From Streptomyces alanosinicus (GTDB lineage Bacteria; Actinomycetota; Actinomycetes; Streptomycetales; Streptomycetaceae): a DNA stretch of 64,000 bases. Positions 55,865-64,000 of the stretch are shown piece by piece. Each line of letters opens with the position of its first letter. Within the stretch, counting starts at the first letter, position 1. The position numbers and the translations under genes are program-made. The DNA is taken from the NCBI RefSeq assembly GCF_014650595.1, contig NZ_BMVG01000004.1, forward strand, positions 372,001 through 436,000. The letters are read 5' to 3'. Below the pieces are notes generated by a model. The model saw only the letters and a list, made by a program, of their open reading frames with translations, did not search any database and was not told the DNA's origin.

Positions 55865-57040
55865 ATGTCCGACCGCGACCCGCAGCCGGTGGAGCGTCAG
55901 CTGCCCACGGAGGAGGCGCGCGATCTGCTCGCGCTCGTCCGGGACATCGCCCAGCGCGAGATCGCGCCGAAGGCCGCCGAGGAGGAGGACGCGGGACGCT
56001 TCCCGCGCGAGGTCTTCACCCTGCTGTCCGAGTCCGGCCTGCTCGGCCTGCCCTACGACGCCGAGTACGGCGGCGGCGACCAGCCCTACGAGGTCTACCT
56101 CCAGGTCCTGGAGGAGCTGGCCGCGGCGCGGCTCACCGTGGGCCTCGGCCTCAGCGTGCACACGCTCGCCTCCTACGCGCTCGCCACGTACGGCACCAAG
56201 CAGCAGCAGGTCGAGCATCTGCCCGCCATGCTCGGCGGCGGCCTGCTCGGCGCGTACTGCCTCTCCGAGCCCTCCTCCGGCTCCGACGCGGCCTCCCTGC
56301 GCACGAAGGCCGTCCGTGAGAACGGGGGAGAGTGGGTGATCGACGGCACCAAGGCCTGGATCACGCACGGCGGCATCGCCGACTTCTACACCGTGATGGC
56401 CCGCACCGGCGAGGACGGCCCGCGCGGGATCACCGCCTTCCTGGTCCCCGGTGACGCGCCGGGCCTGACCGGGGCGACGCCCGAGAAGAAGATGGGCATG
56501 AAGGGCTCACCCACCGCGCAGGTCCACTTCGACGGCGTCCGGGTCGGCGACGACCGGCGGATCGGCGAGGAGGGCCAGGGCTTCTTCATCGCCCTGTCCG
56601 CGCTCGACTCCGGGCGGCTCGGCATCGCCGCCTGCGCGATCGGCCTCGCCCAGGCCGCGCTGGACGAGGCGGTCGCATACGCCACCCAGCGCCGGCAGTT
56701 CGGCCGCCCCATCGCCGACTTCCAGGGCCTGCGCTTCATGATCGCCGACATGGCCACCCAGATCGAGGCCGGCCGCGCGCTCTACCTTGCGGCGGCCCGG
56801 CTGCGCGACGCGGGCAGGCCGTTCGCCAAGCAGGCCGCGATGGCCAAGCTGCACTGCACCGACGCGGCCATGAAGGTCACGACGGACGCCGTGCAGATAC
56901 TCGGCGGCTACGGCTACACCGCCGACTTCCCGGCCGAGCGCTATATGCGCGAGGCCAAGGTGCTGCAGATCGTCGAGGGCACCAACCAGATCCAGCGGAT
57001 GGTCATCGCACGTCACGTGGCGGGACCCGAAGCTCGCTGA
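55865..57040 (+). CDS. Acyl-CoA dehydrogenase
   Basis: 391 aa FAD enzyme of beta-oxidation type. GAYCLSEPSSGSDAASLRTK and YGYTADFPAERYMREAKVLQ are ACAD signatures, and IVEGTNQIQRMVIARHVAG carries the catalytic Glu. The RRQFGRPIADFQGLRFMIAD helix is typical. ATG 55865 lies 5 bp after GGAGGAG-like sequence. It is followed, after an opposing small gene, by a DUF7064-like protein and an APH-type kinase, a set that may process hydroxylated acyl groups. Confidence 0.95.
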   Translation: MSDRDPQPVERQLPTEEARDLLALVRDIAQREIAPKAAEEEDAGRFPREVFTLLSESGLLGLPYDAEYGGGDQPYEVYLQVLEELAAARLTVGLGLSVHTLASYALATYGTKQQQVEHLPAMLGGGLLGAYCLSEPSSGSDAASLRTKAVRENGGEWVIDGTKAWITHGGIADFYTVMARTGEDGPRGITAFLVPGDAPGLTGATPEKKMGMKGSPTAQVHFDGVRVGDDRRIGEEGQGFFIALSALDSGRLGIAACAIGLAQAALDEAVAYATQRRQFGRPIADFQGLRFMIADMATQIEAGRALYLAAARLRDAGRPFAKQAAMAKLHCTDAAMKVTTDAVQILGGYGYTADFPAERYMREAKVLQIVEGTNQIQRMVIARHVAGPEAR

Positions 57041-57245
57041 ACTGCCCCGTGCGGACCGTCGGGGCCGCCAGCCTGATCCACTCCGGATCGTGGCGGCCCG
57101 GCAGGGTCCGGCCCCGGTCGGCCCAGGTCCGCATGAGCGCGAGGTAGATCGGCGGGTCCTGCGGCGCGGGCGGCGGAAGCGATTCTGCGGGGCGGGGGAC
57201 GAAGACGCGGCTCTGACGCCCGGTGGCCCAGTACGTGGGGGTCAT
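57003..57245 (-). CDS. Small conserved hypothetical protein
   Basis: 80 aa. It has a low-complexity Pro-rich middle (PRPAESLPPPAPQDPPIYLA) and a globular-looking second half (LMRTWADRGRTLPGRHDPEW, IRLAAPTVRTGQF). The reading frame is intact and antisense to the last 38 bp of the acyl-CoA dehydrogenase gene. No family recognised and no clear ribosome site, so the call is moderate. Confidence 0.5.
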   Translation of the reverse strand: MTPTYWATGRQSRVFVPRPAESLPPPAPQDPPIYLALMRTWADRGRTLPGRHDPEWIRLAAPTVRTGQFSELRVPPRDVR

Positions 57246-57382
57246 ACCTGGGCAACGCGGAACGGGCCGGACGGGTCACCCCTCGCCGGATTCGGGCGTC
57301 AGTTCAGCTGCGTCCCGTCCGCGCTCTGGCCTCCTCGGGATACCTGACGTACCGTCAGCCGACCATCGCTCAGGGGGTGCCC

Positions 57383-58483
57383 GTGGCCGACGACCGTCCC
57401 GTACCGCTCGACGAGTACCCGGTGCACCAGGTGCCGCTGTCCATGAAGCACGTGGCGACCGGTGACCGCAACGCCTACGACCGCTGCATCTTCCATGTCT
57501 TCGACCACACCGGCCGCGCCCTGCTCATCCTCGGCCTCGGCGTCTACCCCAACCTGGGGGTGATCGACGCCTACGCCACCCTGCGCAGCGGGGACACCTT
57601 GCACGCCGTCCGCGCCTCGGACGCGCTGGGCGAGGACCGCATGCGGCTCGCCGTCGGCCCGCTGCGCATCGAGGTCCCGCGGCCGCTGCACGAACTGCGC
57701 CTGATCTGCGAGGATGAGCGGCTGTCGTACGACCTGACCTGGACGGCCGCCTTCCCCGCACTCTGGGAGCCGCATCACCTCCAGCGCCGCGGCGACCGGC
57801 TCACCCTGGAGGGCCGCCGCTTCGTCCAGGCCGGCACCGCCGAGGGCGTGATCCATGCCGCGGGAACGGAGTTCCGGGTCACCGCGGACGACTGGACCGG
57901 CACCCGGGACCGCAGCTGGGGCGTGCGCCCGGTCGCGGGCGAGGACGGCGGCCGGCTCGCCGCCGACCACCCCACCGAGGGCTTCCACTGGATCTGGTGC
58001 CCGGTCCGCTTCGAGGACCGCTTCCTGATGGTCATCACCCAGGAGGACGCCGACGGTTACCGCTCCCTGAACGACGCCACGCTGGTCCGCCCCGGCGAGC
58101 GCGACCGCCAACTGGGCTGGCCCCGGGCCGAGATCGGCTACCGCTCCGGCACCCGTCACCCGGAACGGGTGGTCATTCATCTGGGCGGCGCCCGGGACGC
58201 GCAGAAGCTGGACGTCGAGATCCTGGCCTCCTCGCCGCTCGCGCTCGGCGCGGGCTATCCGCCGGCGGACGACTGGCAGCACGGCATGTGGCGGGGACCG
58301 GGCTGGACCGACCGCCGCACCTACGACATGACCCAGCCTCATCCCCTGGCCGGTTACGGCGTCACCGACCACGCCGCCCGCTTCCGGCTCGACGGGCAGA
58401 CCGGCCACGGCATCTTCGAACACGGCTCGTTCGGCCGGCACGATCCGAGCGGCTTCACCGGCTTCGACTCGGTCGCGTCCTGA
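57383..58483 (+). CDS. DUF7064-like protein of unknown function
   Basis: 366 aa, beta-rich, no signal peptide. PLDEYPVHQVPLSMKHVATG, then YPNLGVIDAYATLRSGDTLH, and FHWIWCPVRFEDRFLMVITQ are the regions I associate with the DUF7064/7065 group, often next to APH-type kinases. The fold may resemble lipocalin-like hydroxysteroid proteins. GTG 57383 follows an AGGGGG site. The next gene begins 14 bp downstream, so the two form an operon. Confidence 0.65.
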   Translation: MADDRPVPLDEYPVHQVPLSMKHVATGDRNAYDRCIFHVFDHTGRALLILGLGVYPNLGVIDAYATLRSGDTLHAVRASDALGEDRMRLAVGPLRIEVPRPLHELRLICEDERLSYDLTWTAAFPALWEPHHLQRRGDRLTLEGRRFVQAGTAEGVIHAAGTEFRVTADDWTGTRDRSWGVRPVAGEDGGRLAADHPTEGFHWIWCPVRFEDRFLMVITQEDADGYRSLNDATLVRPGERDRQLGWPRAEIGYRSGTRHPERVVIHLGGARDAQKLDVEILASSPLALGAGYPPADDWQHGMWRGPGWTDRRTYDMTQPHPLAGYGVTDHAARFRLDGQTGHGIFEHGSFGRHDPSGFTGFDSVAS

Positions 58484-58497
58484 GGGAGGAGCCCGCA

Positions 58498-59607
58498 ATG
58501 GCCACGGCACCACGCCCTCGCACCACCACCCGCGACCCCGGGGAACTGGCCCGGCGCCTCACCGACTGGCTCGGCACCCGGCTGCCCGGCGCCGAGGCCA
58601 CCGGCATCACCGTCCCGGCCTCCAACGGCATGTCCAGCGAGACCCTGCTGTTCGACATCGAGCACCCCCGGGCGCCCGTGCGCGCCTGTGCGCTGCGGCT
58701 GGCGGCGGACCCGGCGGCGTACACCGTCTTCCCGGTGTACGACATGGCCCGCCAGTACCGCACCCTGCGTCTGGTCGCCGGGCACACGGACGTGCCCGTG
58801 CCCCGCGTGCTGTGGCTGGAGGAGGACCCGGGCCCGCTCGGGGCGCCGTTCTTCGTGATGGAGCGTGCCGCCGGGCGCGTGCCGCCGGACGTCATGCCGT
58901 ACACCTACGAAGGCAGTTGGCTGTACGCGGCGAGCGATGCCGAGCGCGAGCGTCTGGGGTCCGCGACCATCGGCCTGCTGGCCCGTCTGCACGACCAAGT
59001 GCCGGCGGCCGAGGCCGGGTTCCTCACTCCGCCCGGCGCCGGCGACACCCTGCGCCGCCATGTGACGGCCCAACGCGCCTACTACGCCTGGGTGATCGAC
59101 GGGCTGCCCCGCTCACCCCTCATCGAGGCCGCCTTCGACCGGCTGGAGCAGCTGTGGCCGCACGAGGTGGGCGAACCCGTGCTCAGCTGGGGCGACGCGC
59201 GCATCGGCAACATCGTCTACGACGGCTTCGACCCCGTCGCCGTCCTGGACTGGGAGATGGCGGCACTCGCCCCGCGCGAGGTCGACCTCGGCTGGACCGT
59301 CTATCTGCACCGCTTCTTCCACGACCTCGCGGTCGCCTCCGGACAGCGCGGACTGCCGGACCTCCTGCGCCGTGACCGCGTCGAGGCCCGCTATGCGCGC
59401 CTGACCGGCCACACCCCGCGCGACATGGACTTCCACACTCTCTACGCCGCCCTGCGGCACGCGATCGTCATGCTGCGCGTCGCCTACCGGCAGGTGTACT
59501 TCGGGGAGGCCGCGGTCCCGGCGGACCCGGACACACTGATCCTGCACCACGACAGCCTGCGTGCCATGGTGCAGGGCGCCTACTGGGACTCTCGCAACAC
59601 GCCCTAG
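58498..59607 (+). CDS. APH-family phosphotransferase of the ACAD11/LvaA type
   Basis: 369 aa. NGMSSETLLFDIEHPRAPVR (nucleotide loop), YEGSWLYAASDAERERLGSA, LSWGDARIGNIVYDGFDPVA (catalytic Asp and Asn of the Brenner motif, with Trp in place of His) and VLDWEMAALAPREVDLGW (Mg Asp) show an intact kinase fold. Relatives phosphorylate 4-hydroxyacyl-CoA (LvaA in Pseudomonas, the ACAD11 kinase domain in animals), enabling later dehydrogenase steps. The nearby acyl-CoA dehydrogenase fits that idea; it is inference. Confidence 0.8.
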   Translation: MATAPRPRTTTRDPGELARRLTDWLGTRLPGAEATGITVPASNGMSSETLLFDIEHPRAPVRACALRLAADPAAYTVFPVYDMARQYRTLRLVAGHTDVPVPRVLWLEEDPGPLGAPFFVMERAAGRVPPDVMPYTYEGSWLYAASDAERERLGSATIGLLARLHDQVPAAEAGFLTPPGAGDTLRRHVTAQRAYYAWVIDGLPRSPLIEAAFDRLEQLWPHEVGEPVLSWGDARIGNIVYDGFDPVAVLDWEMAALAPREVDLGWTVYLHRFFHDLAVASGQRGLPDLLRRDRVEARYARLTGHTPRDMDFHTLYAALRHAIVMLRVAYRQVYFGEAAVPADPDTLILHHDSLRAMVQGAYWDSRNTP

Positions 59608-59623
59608 GGCCCGTCCAAGGGGC

Positions 59624-60058
59624 TCAGGCGGCCTGGTGGCTCAGCGCCGCCGCGCGCATCGGGCGCGATCCCGGGCCGCCGACGTGCGAGAAGGGCTGCG
59701 TCCGCCAGTTCAGTCCCTGTGGGAGCGTCAGCAGCAGGGCGGTGTCCTGCTCCTGCGGCTCGGCGGACTCGTCCGCGGGGCGGGCGTCGGTCGCCGAACG
59801 GCCCGTGCCCGCACAGACCGTGAGCCCGAACGGGTTCCACGGCGAGGCGCACAGCGCGTGCTCCGGCAGGACCTGCTCGTCCGCCAGCAGCGCGATCGGC
59901 TGGGCGCAGTCCGGGCAGATCACCCGGTACCCCTCGAAGGTGTCGTAGGCGTCCGGTTCGTCGTCGACGGCGTCGGGTTCGACGCCCTCCGGCTCGGGCT
60001 CGACGACCGGCTGATGCCGCTTGGACGCGGTTCGACCAGGGCGATGGACAGTCTGCAT
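59624..60058 (-). CDS. Small Cys-motif protein of unknown function
   Basis: 144 aa. After an acidic N-terminus (VVEPEPEGVEPDAVDDEPDA), EGYRVICPDCAQPIALLADE carries CPDC and QVLPEHALCAS a further Cys, possibly a zinc or redox site. The C-terminal half is Gln/Ala-rich. ATG 60058 has GGGGGAG upstream. Conserved in Streptomyces as recalled; function unknown. Confidence 0.8.
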   Translation of the reverse strand: MQTVHRPGRTASKRHQPVVEPEPEGVEPDAVDDEPDAYDTFEGYRVICPDCAQPIALLADEQVLPEHALCASPWNPFGLTVCAGTGRSATDARPADESAEPQEQDTALLLTLPQGLNWRTQPFSHVGGPGSRPMRAAALSHQAA

Positions 60059-60302
60059 GGGTTTCTCCCCCTAAGGCTGGGCCGTGAAGGCGCTGCGGCC
60101 TCGACCACAGCAAGCACTTCCCGTCCGCCCTCGGGGGTAATCACGAGAACATCACGGAGCCCGTTCGAGTCGTGTGTCGTTCGTCACATGCCGCGTGCAG
60201 GTGCGCGATACGGGCCCTGTCCGGTGCATTTTGTATCGAACCGGCTATGACCTGCGTTCTCGGCTATCCCACACGATCACCCGCACGGTAGGTTTTGGCG
60301 CC

Positions 60303-60743
60303 ATGGAGGAGCTGGACCGACAGATCGTGCAGCTGCTCGTCAAGGACGGGCGGATGAGCTACACAGACCTGGGCAAGGCCACGGGCCTGTCCACGTCGGC
60401 CGTGCACCAGCGGGTGCGCCGGCTGGAACAGCGTGGCGTCATCCGCGGCTATGCCGCGGTGGTCGACCCCGAGGCCGTCGGGCTGCCGCTCACCGCGTTC
60501 ATCTCGGTGAAACCGTTCGACCCCAGCGCCCCCGACGACATCGCGGACCGCCTCGCCGGCGTCCCCGAGATCGAGGCCTGCCACAGCGTCGCAGGCGACG
60601 AGAACTACATCCTCAAGGTGCGTGTGGCGACCCCGCACGAGCTGGAGGAACTGCTGGCGCGGCTGCGATCCCTGGCGGGCGTCTCGACCCGGACCACGGT
60701 CGCGCTGTCGACACCGTACGAGGCCCGCCCGCCGAGGATCTGA
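60303..60743 (+). CDS. Lrp/AsnC-family transcriptional regulator
   Basis: 146 aa. MEELDRQIVQLLVKDGRMSY and DLGKATGLSTSAVHQRVRRL form the winged helix, and PEIEACHSVAGDENYILKVR the RAM domain. A second Lrp paralogue in the window, about 40 percent alike by eye, not adjacent to an amino acid gene. ATG 60303 was chosen. No GCAACG repeats precede it. Confidence 0.92.
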   Translation: MEELDRQIVQLLVKDGRMSYTDLGKATGLSTSAVHQRVRRLEQRGVIRGYAAVVDPEAVGLPLTAFISVKPFDPSAPDDIADRLAGVPEIEACHSVAGDENYILKVRVATPHELEELLARLRSLAGVSTRTTVALSTPYEARPPRI

Positions 60744-60769
60744 CCACCGCCCCGGGCGGTCCCGGGTGC

Positions 60770-60963
60770 CTAGTGCCCCAACAGGCAACGTTCGCCCCGT
60801 CGCGGCGTCCGGCACGCCCTCTCGCCGCACCGGCCGAAAGCCCACGTACGCCCAGTACGAGGACTTCCGGCCGGCACTCCCCCAGCCTCCGGCCGGGGGG
60901 ACCCCCAGAGCACGCACCGGACGCCGCTCCTTGACGGGCAAACGTTGCCTGCCGGGGCACTAG
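60770..60963. mobile_element. MITE-like palindromic element
   Basis: 194 bp with terminal inverted repeats of about 30 bp: CTAGTGCCCC then CAGGCAACGTT on the left (60770-60801), mirrored at the right end (60931-60963, GGGGCACTAG). Both arms also share GCGGCGTCCGG. A central hairpin CCGGCCGAAAG/CTTCCGGCCGG occupies about 60830-60873. A second short palindrome (CCCCCAGCCTCCGGCCGGGG) is nested at 60888-60906. No transposase is encoded; CTAG at both ends may be a target duplication or part of the repeat. Confidence 0.65.
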
Positions 60964-61015
60964 TCGACCTGCCCCAGGTGCAGCCGGCTCCTCGCGGCGA
61001 GGGAAACTGTCCGCC

Positions 61016-62623
61016 ATGAGTGAGCGCACCGCCGAGCCCCCCGAGACCGTCCTCCTGCGCCGCGGCGAGGTGCACAGCCCCGCCGACCCCTTCGCGACAG
61101 CGATGGTCGTGGAGGCCGGCCACGTCGCCTGGGTCGGCTCCGAGGGCGCCGCCGATGCCTTCGCCGACGGCGTGGACGAGGTGATCGACCTCGACGGCGC
61201 CCTCGTCACCCCGGCCTTCACCGACGCCCATGTGCACACCACCGCCACCGGTCTCGCCCTGACCGGCCTGGACCTGTCCGGCGCCGCCTCCCTCGATGCC
61301 GCGCTCGCCCTGGTCCGCGAGTTCGCCGCCGCCCGCCCGGACGACCGCGTCCTGCTGGGCCACGGCTGGGACGCCGCCCGCTGGCCCGGCGGGCGCCCGC
61401 CGGCCCGCGCGGAACTCGACGCGGCCACCGGCGGCCGCCCGCTGTACCTCTCCCGCATCGACGTGCACTCGGCGGTCGTCACCACCGCCCTGCTGGACCT
61501 CGTACCCGGCGACCTCCCGCGCACGGACGCCCCGCTCACCAAGGACGACCACCACGCCGTCCGCCGGGCCGCGCTCGCCGCCATCACCCCGACCCAGCGC
61601 GCCGAGGCCCAGCGCACCGCCCTCGCTCACGCGGCCTCCCTGGGCATCGGCTCGGTGCACGAGTGCGGCGGCCCGCAGATCTCCTCCGAGGACGACTTCA
61701 CCGGCCTGCTGAAGCTCGCCGCCGAGGCGCCGGGGCCCCGAGTCGTCGGCTACTGGGCCGAGCAGAATGCCGACAGGGCACGGGAGCTGGGCGCCGTAGG
61801 CGCGGCCGGCGACCTCTTCGCCGACGGCGCGCTCGGCTCGCACACCGCCTGTCTGCACGCGCCGTACGCCGACGCCGACCACGCGGGCACCGCCTACCTG
61901 GACGCCGAGGCCATCGCCGCCCATGTCGTGGCCTGCACCGAGGCGGGTCTTCAGGCCGGCTTCCACGCCATCGGCGACGCCGCCGTGAGCGCCGTGGTGG
62001 AGGGTGTGCGCGCCGCCGCCGACAAGCTCGGCCCCGCCCGGATCCGCGCCGCCCGCCATCGCGTCGAGCACGCCGAGATGCTCACCCCCGAGACCATCGC
62101 CGGCTTCGCCGAACTGGGCCTGACCGCCTCCGTGCAGCCCGCCTTCGACGCGCTGTGGGGCGGCGAGGACGGCATGTACGCCCGGCGGCTGGGCGCTGGG
62201 CGAGCCCGCACCCTCAACCCCTTCGCGGCCCTGCTGCGCGCGGGTGTACCGCTCGCCCTCGGCTCCGACAGCCCGGTCACCCCGCTCGACCCCTGGGGCA
62301 CCGTCCGCGCCGCCGCGTTCCATCACACGCCCGAGCACCGGGTCTCCGTCCGGGCCGCCTTCACCGCGCACACACGCGGCGGCTGGCGGGCCATGGGGCG
62401 GGACGACGCGGGCGTCCTGGTGCCGGGCGCGCCCGCCGACTACGCCGTCTGGCACACCGGCGAACTGGTCGTGCAGGCCCCCGACGACCGGGTGGCCCGC
62501 TGGTCGACCGACCCGCGCTCCGGCACGCCCGGACTGCCCGACCTCACCCCGGGCCGCGACCTGCCGGCGTGCCTGCGCACGGTGGTGGGCGGACGAACGG
62601 TGTTCGTACGGCCGGGCGAGTGA
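61016..62623 (+). CDS. YtcJ-like amidohydrolase
   Basis: 535 aa metal-dependent hydrolase. PAFTDAHVHTTATGLALTGL (HxH metal pair), DRVLLGHGWDAARWPGGRPP, YLSRIDVHSAVVTTA, LFADGALGSHTACLHAPY, FHAIGDAA (metal His), RHRVEHAEMLTPETI (metal His) and LGSDSPVTPLDPWG (metal Asp) are intact. The substrate of this family is usually unknown, an amide or N-formyl compound. ATG 61016 starts 53 bp after the MITE-like element. Confidence 0.92.
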   Translation: MSERTAEPPETVLLRRGEVHSPADPFATAMVVEAGHVAWVGSEGAADAFADGVDEVIDLDGALVTPAFTDAHVHTTATGLALTGLDLSGAASLDAALALVREFAAARPDDRVLLGHGWDAARWPGGRPPARAELDAATGGRPLYLSRIDVHSAVVTTALLDLVPGDLPRTDAPLTKDDHHAVRRAALAAITPTQRAEAQRTALAHAASLGIGSVHECGGPQISSEDDFTGLLKLAAEAPGPRVVGYWAEQNADRARELGAVGAAGDLFADGALGSHTACLHAPYADADHAGTAYLDAEAIAAHVVACTEAGLQAGFHAIGDAAVSAVVEGVRAAADKLGPARIRAARHRVEHAEMLTPETIAGFAELGLTASVQPAFDALWGGEDGMYARRLGAGRARTLNPFAALLRAGVPLALGSDSPVTPLDPWGTVRAAAFHHTPEHRVSVRAAFTAHTRGGWRAMGRDDAGVLVPGAPADYAVWHTGELVVQAPDDRVARWSTDPRSGTPGLPDLTPGRDLPACLRTVVGGRTVFVRPGE

Positions 62624-62732
62624 TCTACTGGCGGGGCGCGGCCGCCGTCGCGCCCCGCCGCCCCGCCGCCCGACCTGCGCATCCTCGCCTCTGATCACGG
62701 TGTCTGGGTCGTCGTAGCAGGTCAGAGGGCTG

Positions 62733-62763
62733 TTGACAGTCGACGGCCGGGGGCCGGTAGGTT
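62733..62763 (+). promoter_or_regulatory. SigA/HrdB-like promoter upstream of ppm
   Basis: TTGACA (62733-62738) and TAGGTT (62758-62763) are spaced 19 bp (18 if GTAGGT is used). The 556-bp gap 62624-63179 holds no gene I can support. It also has two GAACGTTC palindromes (62796-62803 and within GGAACGTTCC 62896-62905) and a GAATCG-acaccg-CGATTC inverted repeat (63089-63106). Confidence 0.45.
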
Positions 62764-63179
62764 CGGCCGAGTCCACCACCGGACGCCCGACCGGGGAACG
62801 TTCGCGCAACTCGTCGCAGCGCCGCTGGGTCAGGGACGGTGTGCCGCACCGGGGCACCGTCGCTGGGAGCCAGGCTCAGCGCCCGCGCCGCCGAGGGAAC
62901 GTTCCGGCCCGGCAAGGTGTGACCCGGGTGGGGCCCGTGCGCTCAGTAGACAACGGCTTTCGGTCGATCCGCAGCCAGCGGGTCCCAGGTCGGCCCGAAG
63001 GGCGCCGGGCCCCCATCCGCCGTGCCGGGCAGACCCCCGGGCCACGCCCTGAAGGTGCCGAAAAACACATTCTTACCCCGCTCTTGTGGAATCGACACCG
63101 CGATTCGAACGAGTCGGGCGCGTCATCCCAGATCCTGGCCACTATGGTGGACCCCTGCGTACAACCAGAAGGGGCAGCA

Positions 63180-63989
63180 GTGAACGACGGCGACGGGACC
63201 CTCTCGGCCAAGGCCCAGGGGGGGCAGATGGGTCCGCTCGGCACGGCCTTGGTGATCATCCCGACCTACAACGAGGCGGAGAACATCAAGACCATCGTCG
63301 GCCGGGTACGCAAGGCCGTCCCCGAGGCGCATGTGCTCATCGCGGACGACAACAGTCCCGACGGCACGGGCAAGCTCGCCGATGAACTGGCCGCCGAGGA
63401 CGGCAACGTCCAGGTGATGCACCGCAAGGGCAAGGAAGGCCTCGGCGCCGCCTACCTCGCGGGCTTCCGCTGGGGCCTGGAGCGCGACTACGGCGTGCTG
63501 GTCGAGATGGACGCCGACGGCTCCCACCAGCCCGAGGAACTGCCCCGGCTGCTCACCGCCCTCAAGGGCGCCGACCTCGTGCTCGGCTCCCGCTGGGTGC
63601 CCGGCGGCCGCGTGGTGAACTGGCCCAAGTCCCGCGAGTTCATCTCCCGCGGCGGCAGCCTCTACTCCCGGCTCGCCCTCGACCTGCCGCTGCGCGACAT
63701 CACCGGCGGCTACCGCGCGTTCCGCCGCGAGACCCTTCAGGGCCTGGGCCTGGACGAGGTCGCCTCGCAGGGCTACTGCTTCCAGGTCGACCTCGCCCGC
63801 CGCGCGGTGCGGTCCGGCTACCACGTGGTCGAGGTCCCGATCACGTTCGTCGAGCGTGAACTCGGCGACTCCAAGATGAGCAAGAACATCCTCGTCGAGG
63901 CGCTGTGGAGGGTCACCGCCTGGGGCGCGAGCGACCGGATCGCCAAGCTCAAGGGCGCGGCCGGCGGCAGGGCCGCCAAGCAGGCCTGA
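63180..63989 (+). CDS. ppm: Polyprenol monophosphomannose synthase
   Basis: 269 aa GT2 glycosyltransferase that makes polyprenyl-phospho-mannose, the sugar donor for protein O-mannosylation. ALVIIPTYNEAENIKTIVGR, LIADDNSPDGTGKLADEL (UDP/GDP site), LVEMDADGSHQPEELPRLL (DxD motif) and DITGGYRAFRRETLQGLGL are DPM1 signatures. There is no N-acyltransferase fusion. GTG 63180 has GAAGGGG upstream. Known in S. coelicolor (SCO1423) to be needed for phage phiC31 sensitivity and glycosylation. Confidence 0.96.
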   Translation: MNDGDGTLSAKAQGGQMGPLGTALVIIPTYNEAENIKTIVGRVRKAVPEAHVLIADDNSPDGTGKLADELAAEDGNVQVMHRKGKEGLGAAYLAGFRWGLERDYGVLVEMDADGSHQPEELPRLLTALKGADLVLGSRWVPGGRVVNWPKSREFISRGGSLYSRLALDLPLRDITGGYRAFRRETLQGLGLDEVASQGYCFQVDLARRAVRSGYHVVEVPITFVERELGDSKMSKNILVEALWRVTAWGASDRIAKLKGAAGGRAAKQA

Positions 63990-64000
63990 GCCGGGCGGGC

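Noticed and set aside
62796..62905. GAACGTTC palindromes as SOS (LexA) boxes
   Set aside because: Actinobacterial LexA boxes need GAAC-N4-GTTC; here the halves abut.

Overview
The window is chromosomal DNA of a Streptomyces. The composition is very GC-rich and almost every true codon ends in G or C, so long antisense shadow ORFs are common. GTG starts and 4-bp stop/start overlaps are frequent. Genus-typical markers include a conservon, a helicase-degenerate PriA, GuaB1, DasR-type chitinase promoter boxes, a DUF5995 protein, two leucine TTA codons near gene starts and an SCO1431-type micro-membrane protein. The gene order looks, from memory and unchecked, like S. coelicolor SCO1476 (metK) down to SCO1423 (ppm) read in reverse. 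It is mostly conserved core with accessory islets.

Layout. 1-7.5 kb holds core metabolism and translation: metK (cut by the window edge), a helicase-dead priA, a small HTH protein on the other strand, fmt, rsmB and rpe. 7.6-11.2 kb holds a SorC-type regulator, a barnase-like RNase overlapping its barstar inhibitor, and guaB1. 11.4-13.6 kb holds a cationic amino acid permease with its own Lrp regulator. 13.7-20.1 kb holds a HutC/GntR regulator divergent from an ABC importer whose last gene is a fused HAD phosphatase and EEP phosphodiesterase-type enzyme. 20.2-23.8 kb is a conservon without the usual GTPase. 25.0-27.5 kb is a DavA/DavB-like pair (amidase plus lysine- or arginine-2-monooxygenase). 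Its promoter carries the same helically phased GCAACG repeats as the permease/Lrp promoter, suggesting one amino acid regulon. 27.5-37.7 kb is a mixed region: LLM oxidoreductase, DUF5995, a GH6 glucanase with a TTA codon, an NCS2 permease, an alginate lyase, a thioesterase, an MFS/ROK pair and an NmrA-like SDR. 37.9-43.1 kb has a promoter that looks left over from a lost chitinase gene, then an FMN riboswitch and the operon ribE-ribM-ribBA-ribH-hisE-hisG plus a PH-domain protein. 43.1-45.8 kb has a strongly structured leader before two CNNM/CorC-type membrane proteins. 45.9-51.6 kb has an orphan EccA-like AAA ATPase, a kinase gene with no canonical start codon, a protein with a TTA codon near its start and an APC permease. 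51.8-60.7 kb has a C39 peptidase, a 46-residue membrane protein, a TetR regulator, a GH18 chitinase with paired dre boxes, an acyl-CoA dehydrogenase followed by a DUF7064-like protein and an APH-type kinase, a small Cys-motif protein and an Lrp regulator. 60.8-64 kb has a MITE-like palindrome, a YtcJ-like amidohydrolase and ppm.

How the parts fit. Several blocks pair a transporter, an enzyme and a regulator: ABC importer with HAD-EEP, cationic permease with Lrp and the 2-monooxygenase pair, MFS with ROK, FMN riboswitch with riboflavin synthesis and uptake. Secreted polysaccharide enzymes (GH6, alginate lyase, GH18) reflect a soil saprophyte. No tRNA, rRNA, CRISPR array, insertion sequence with a transposase, or prophage was seen.
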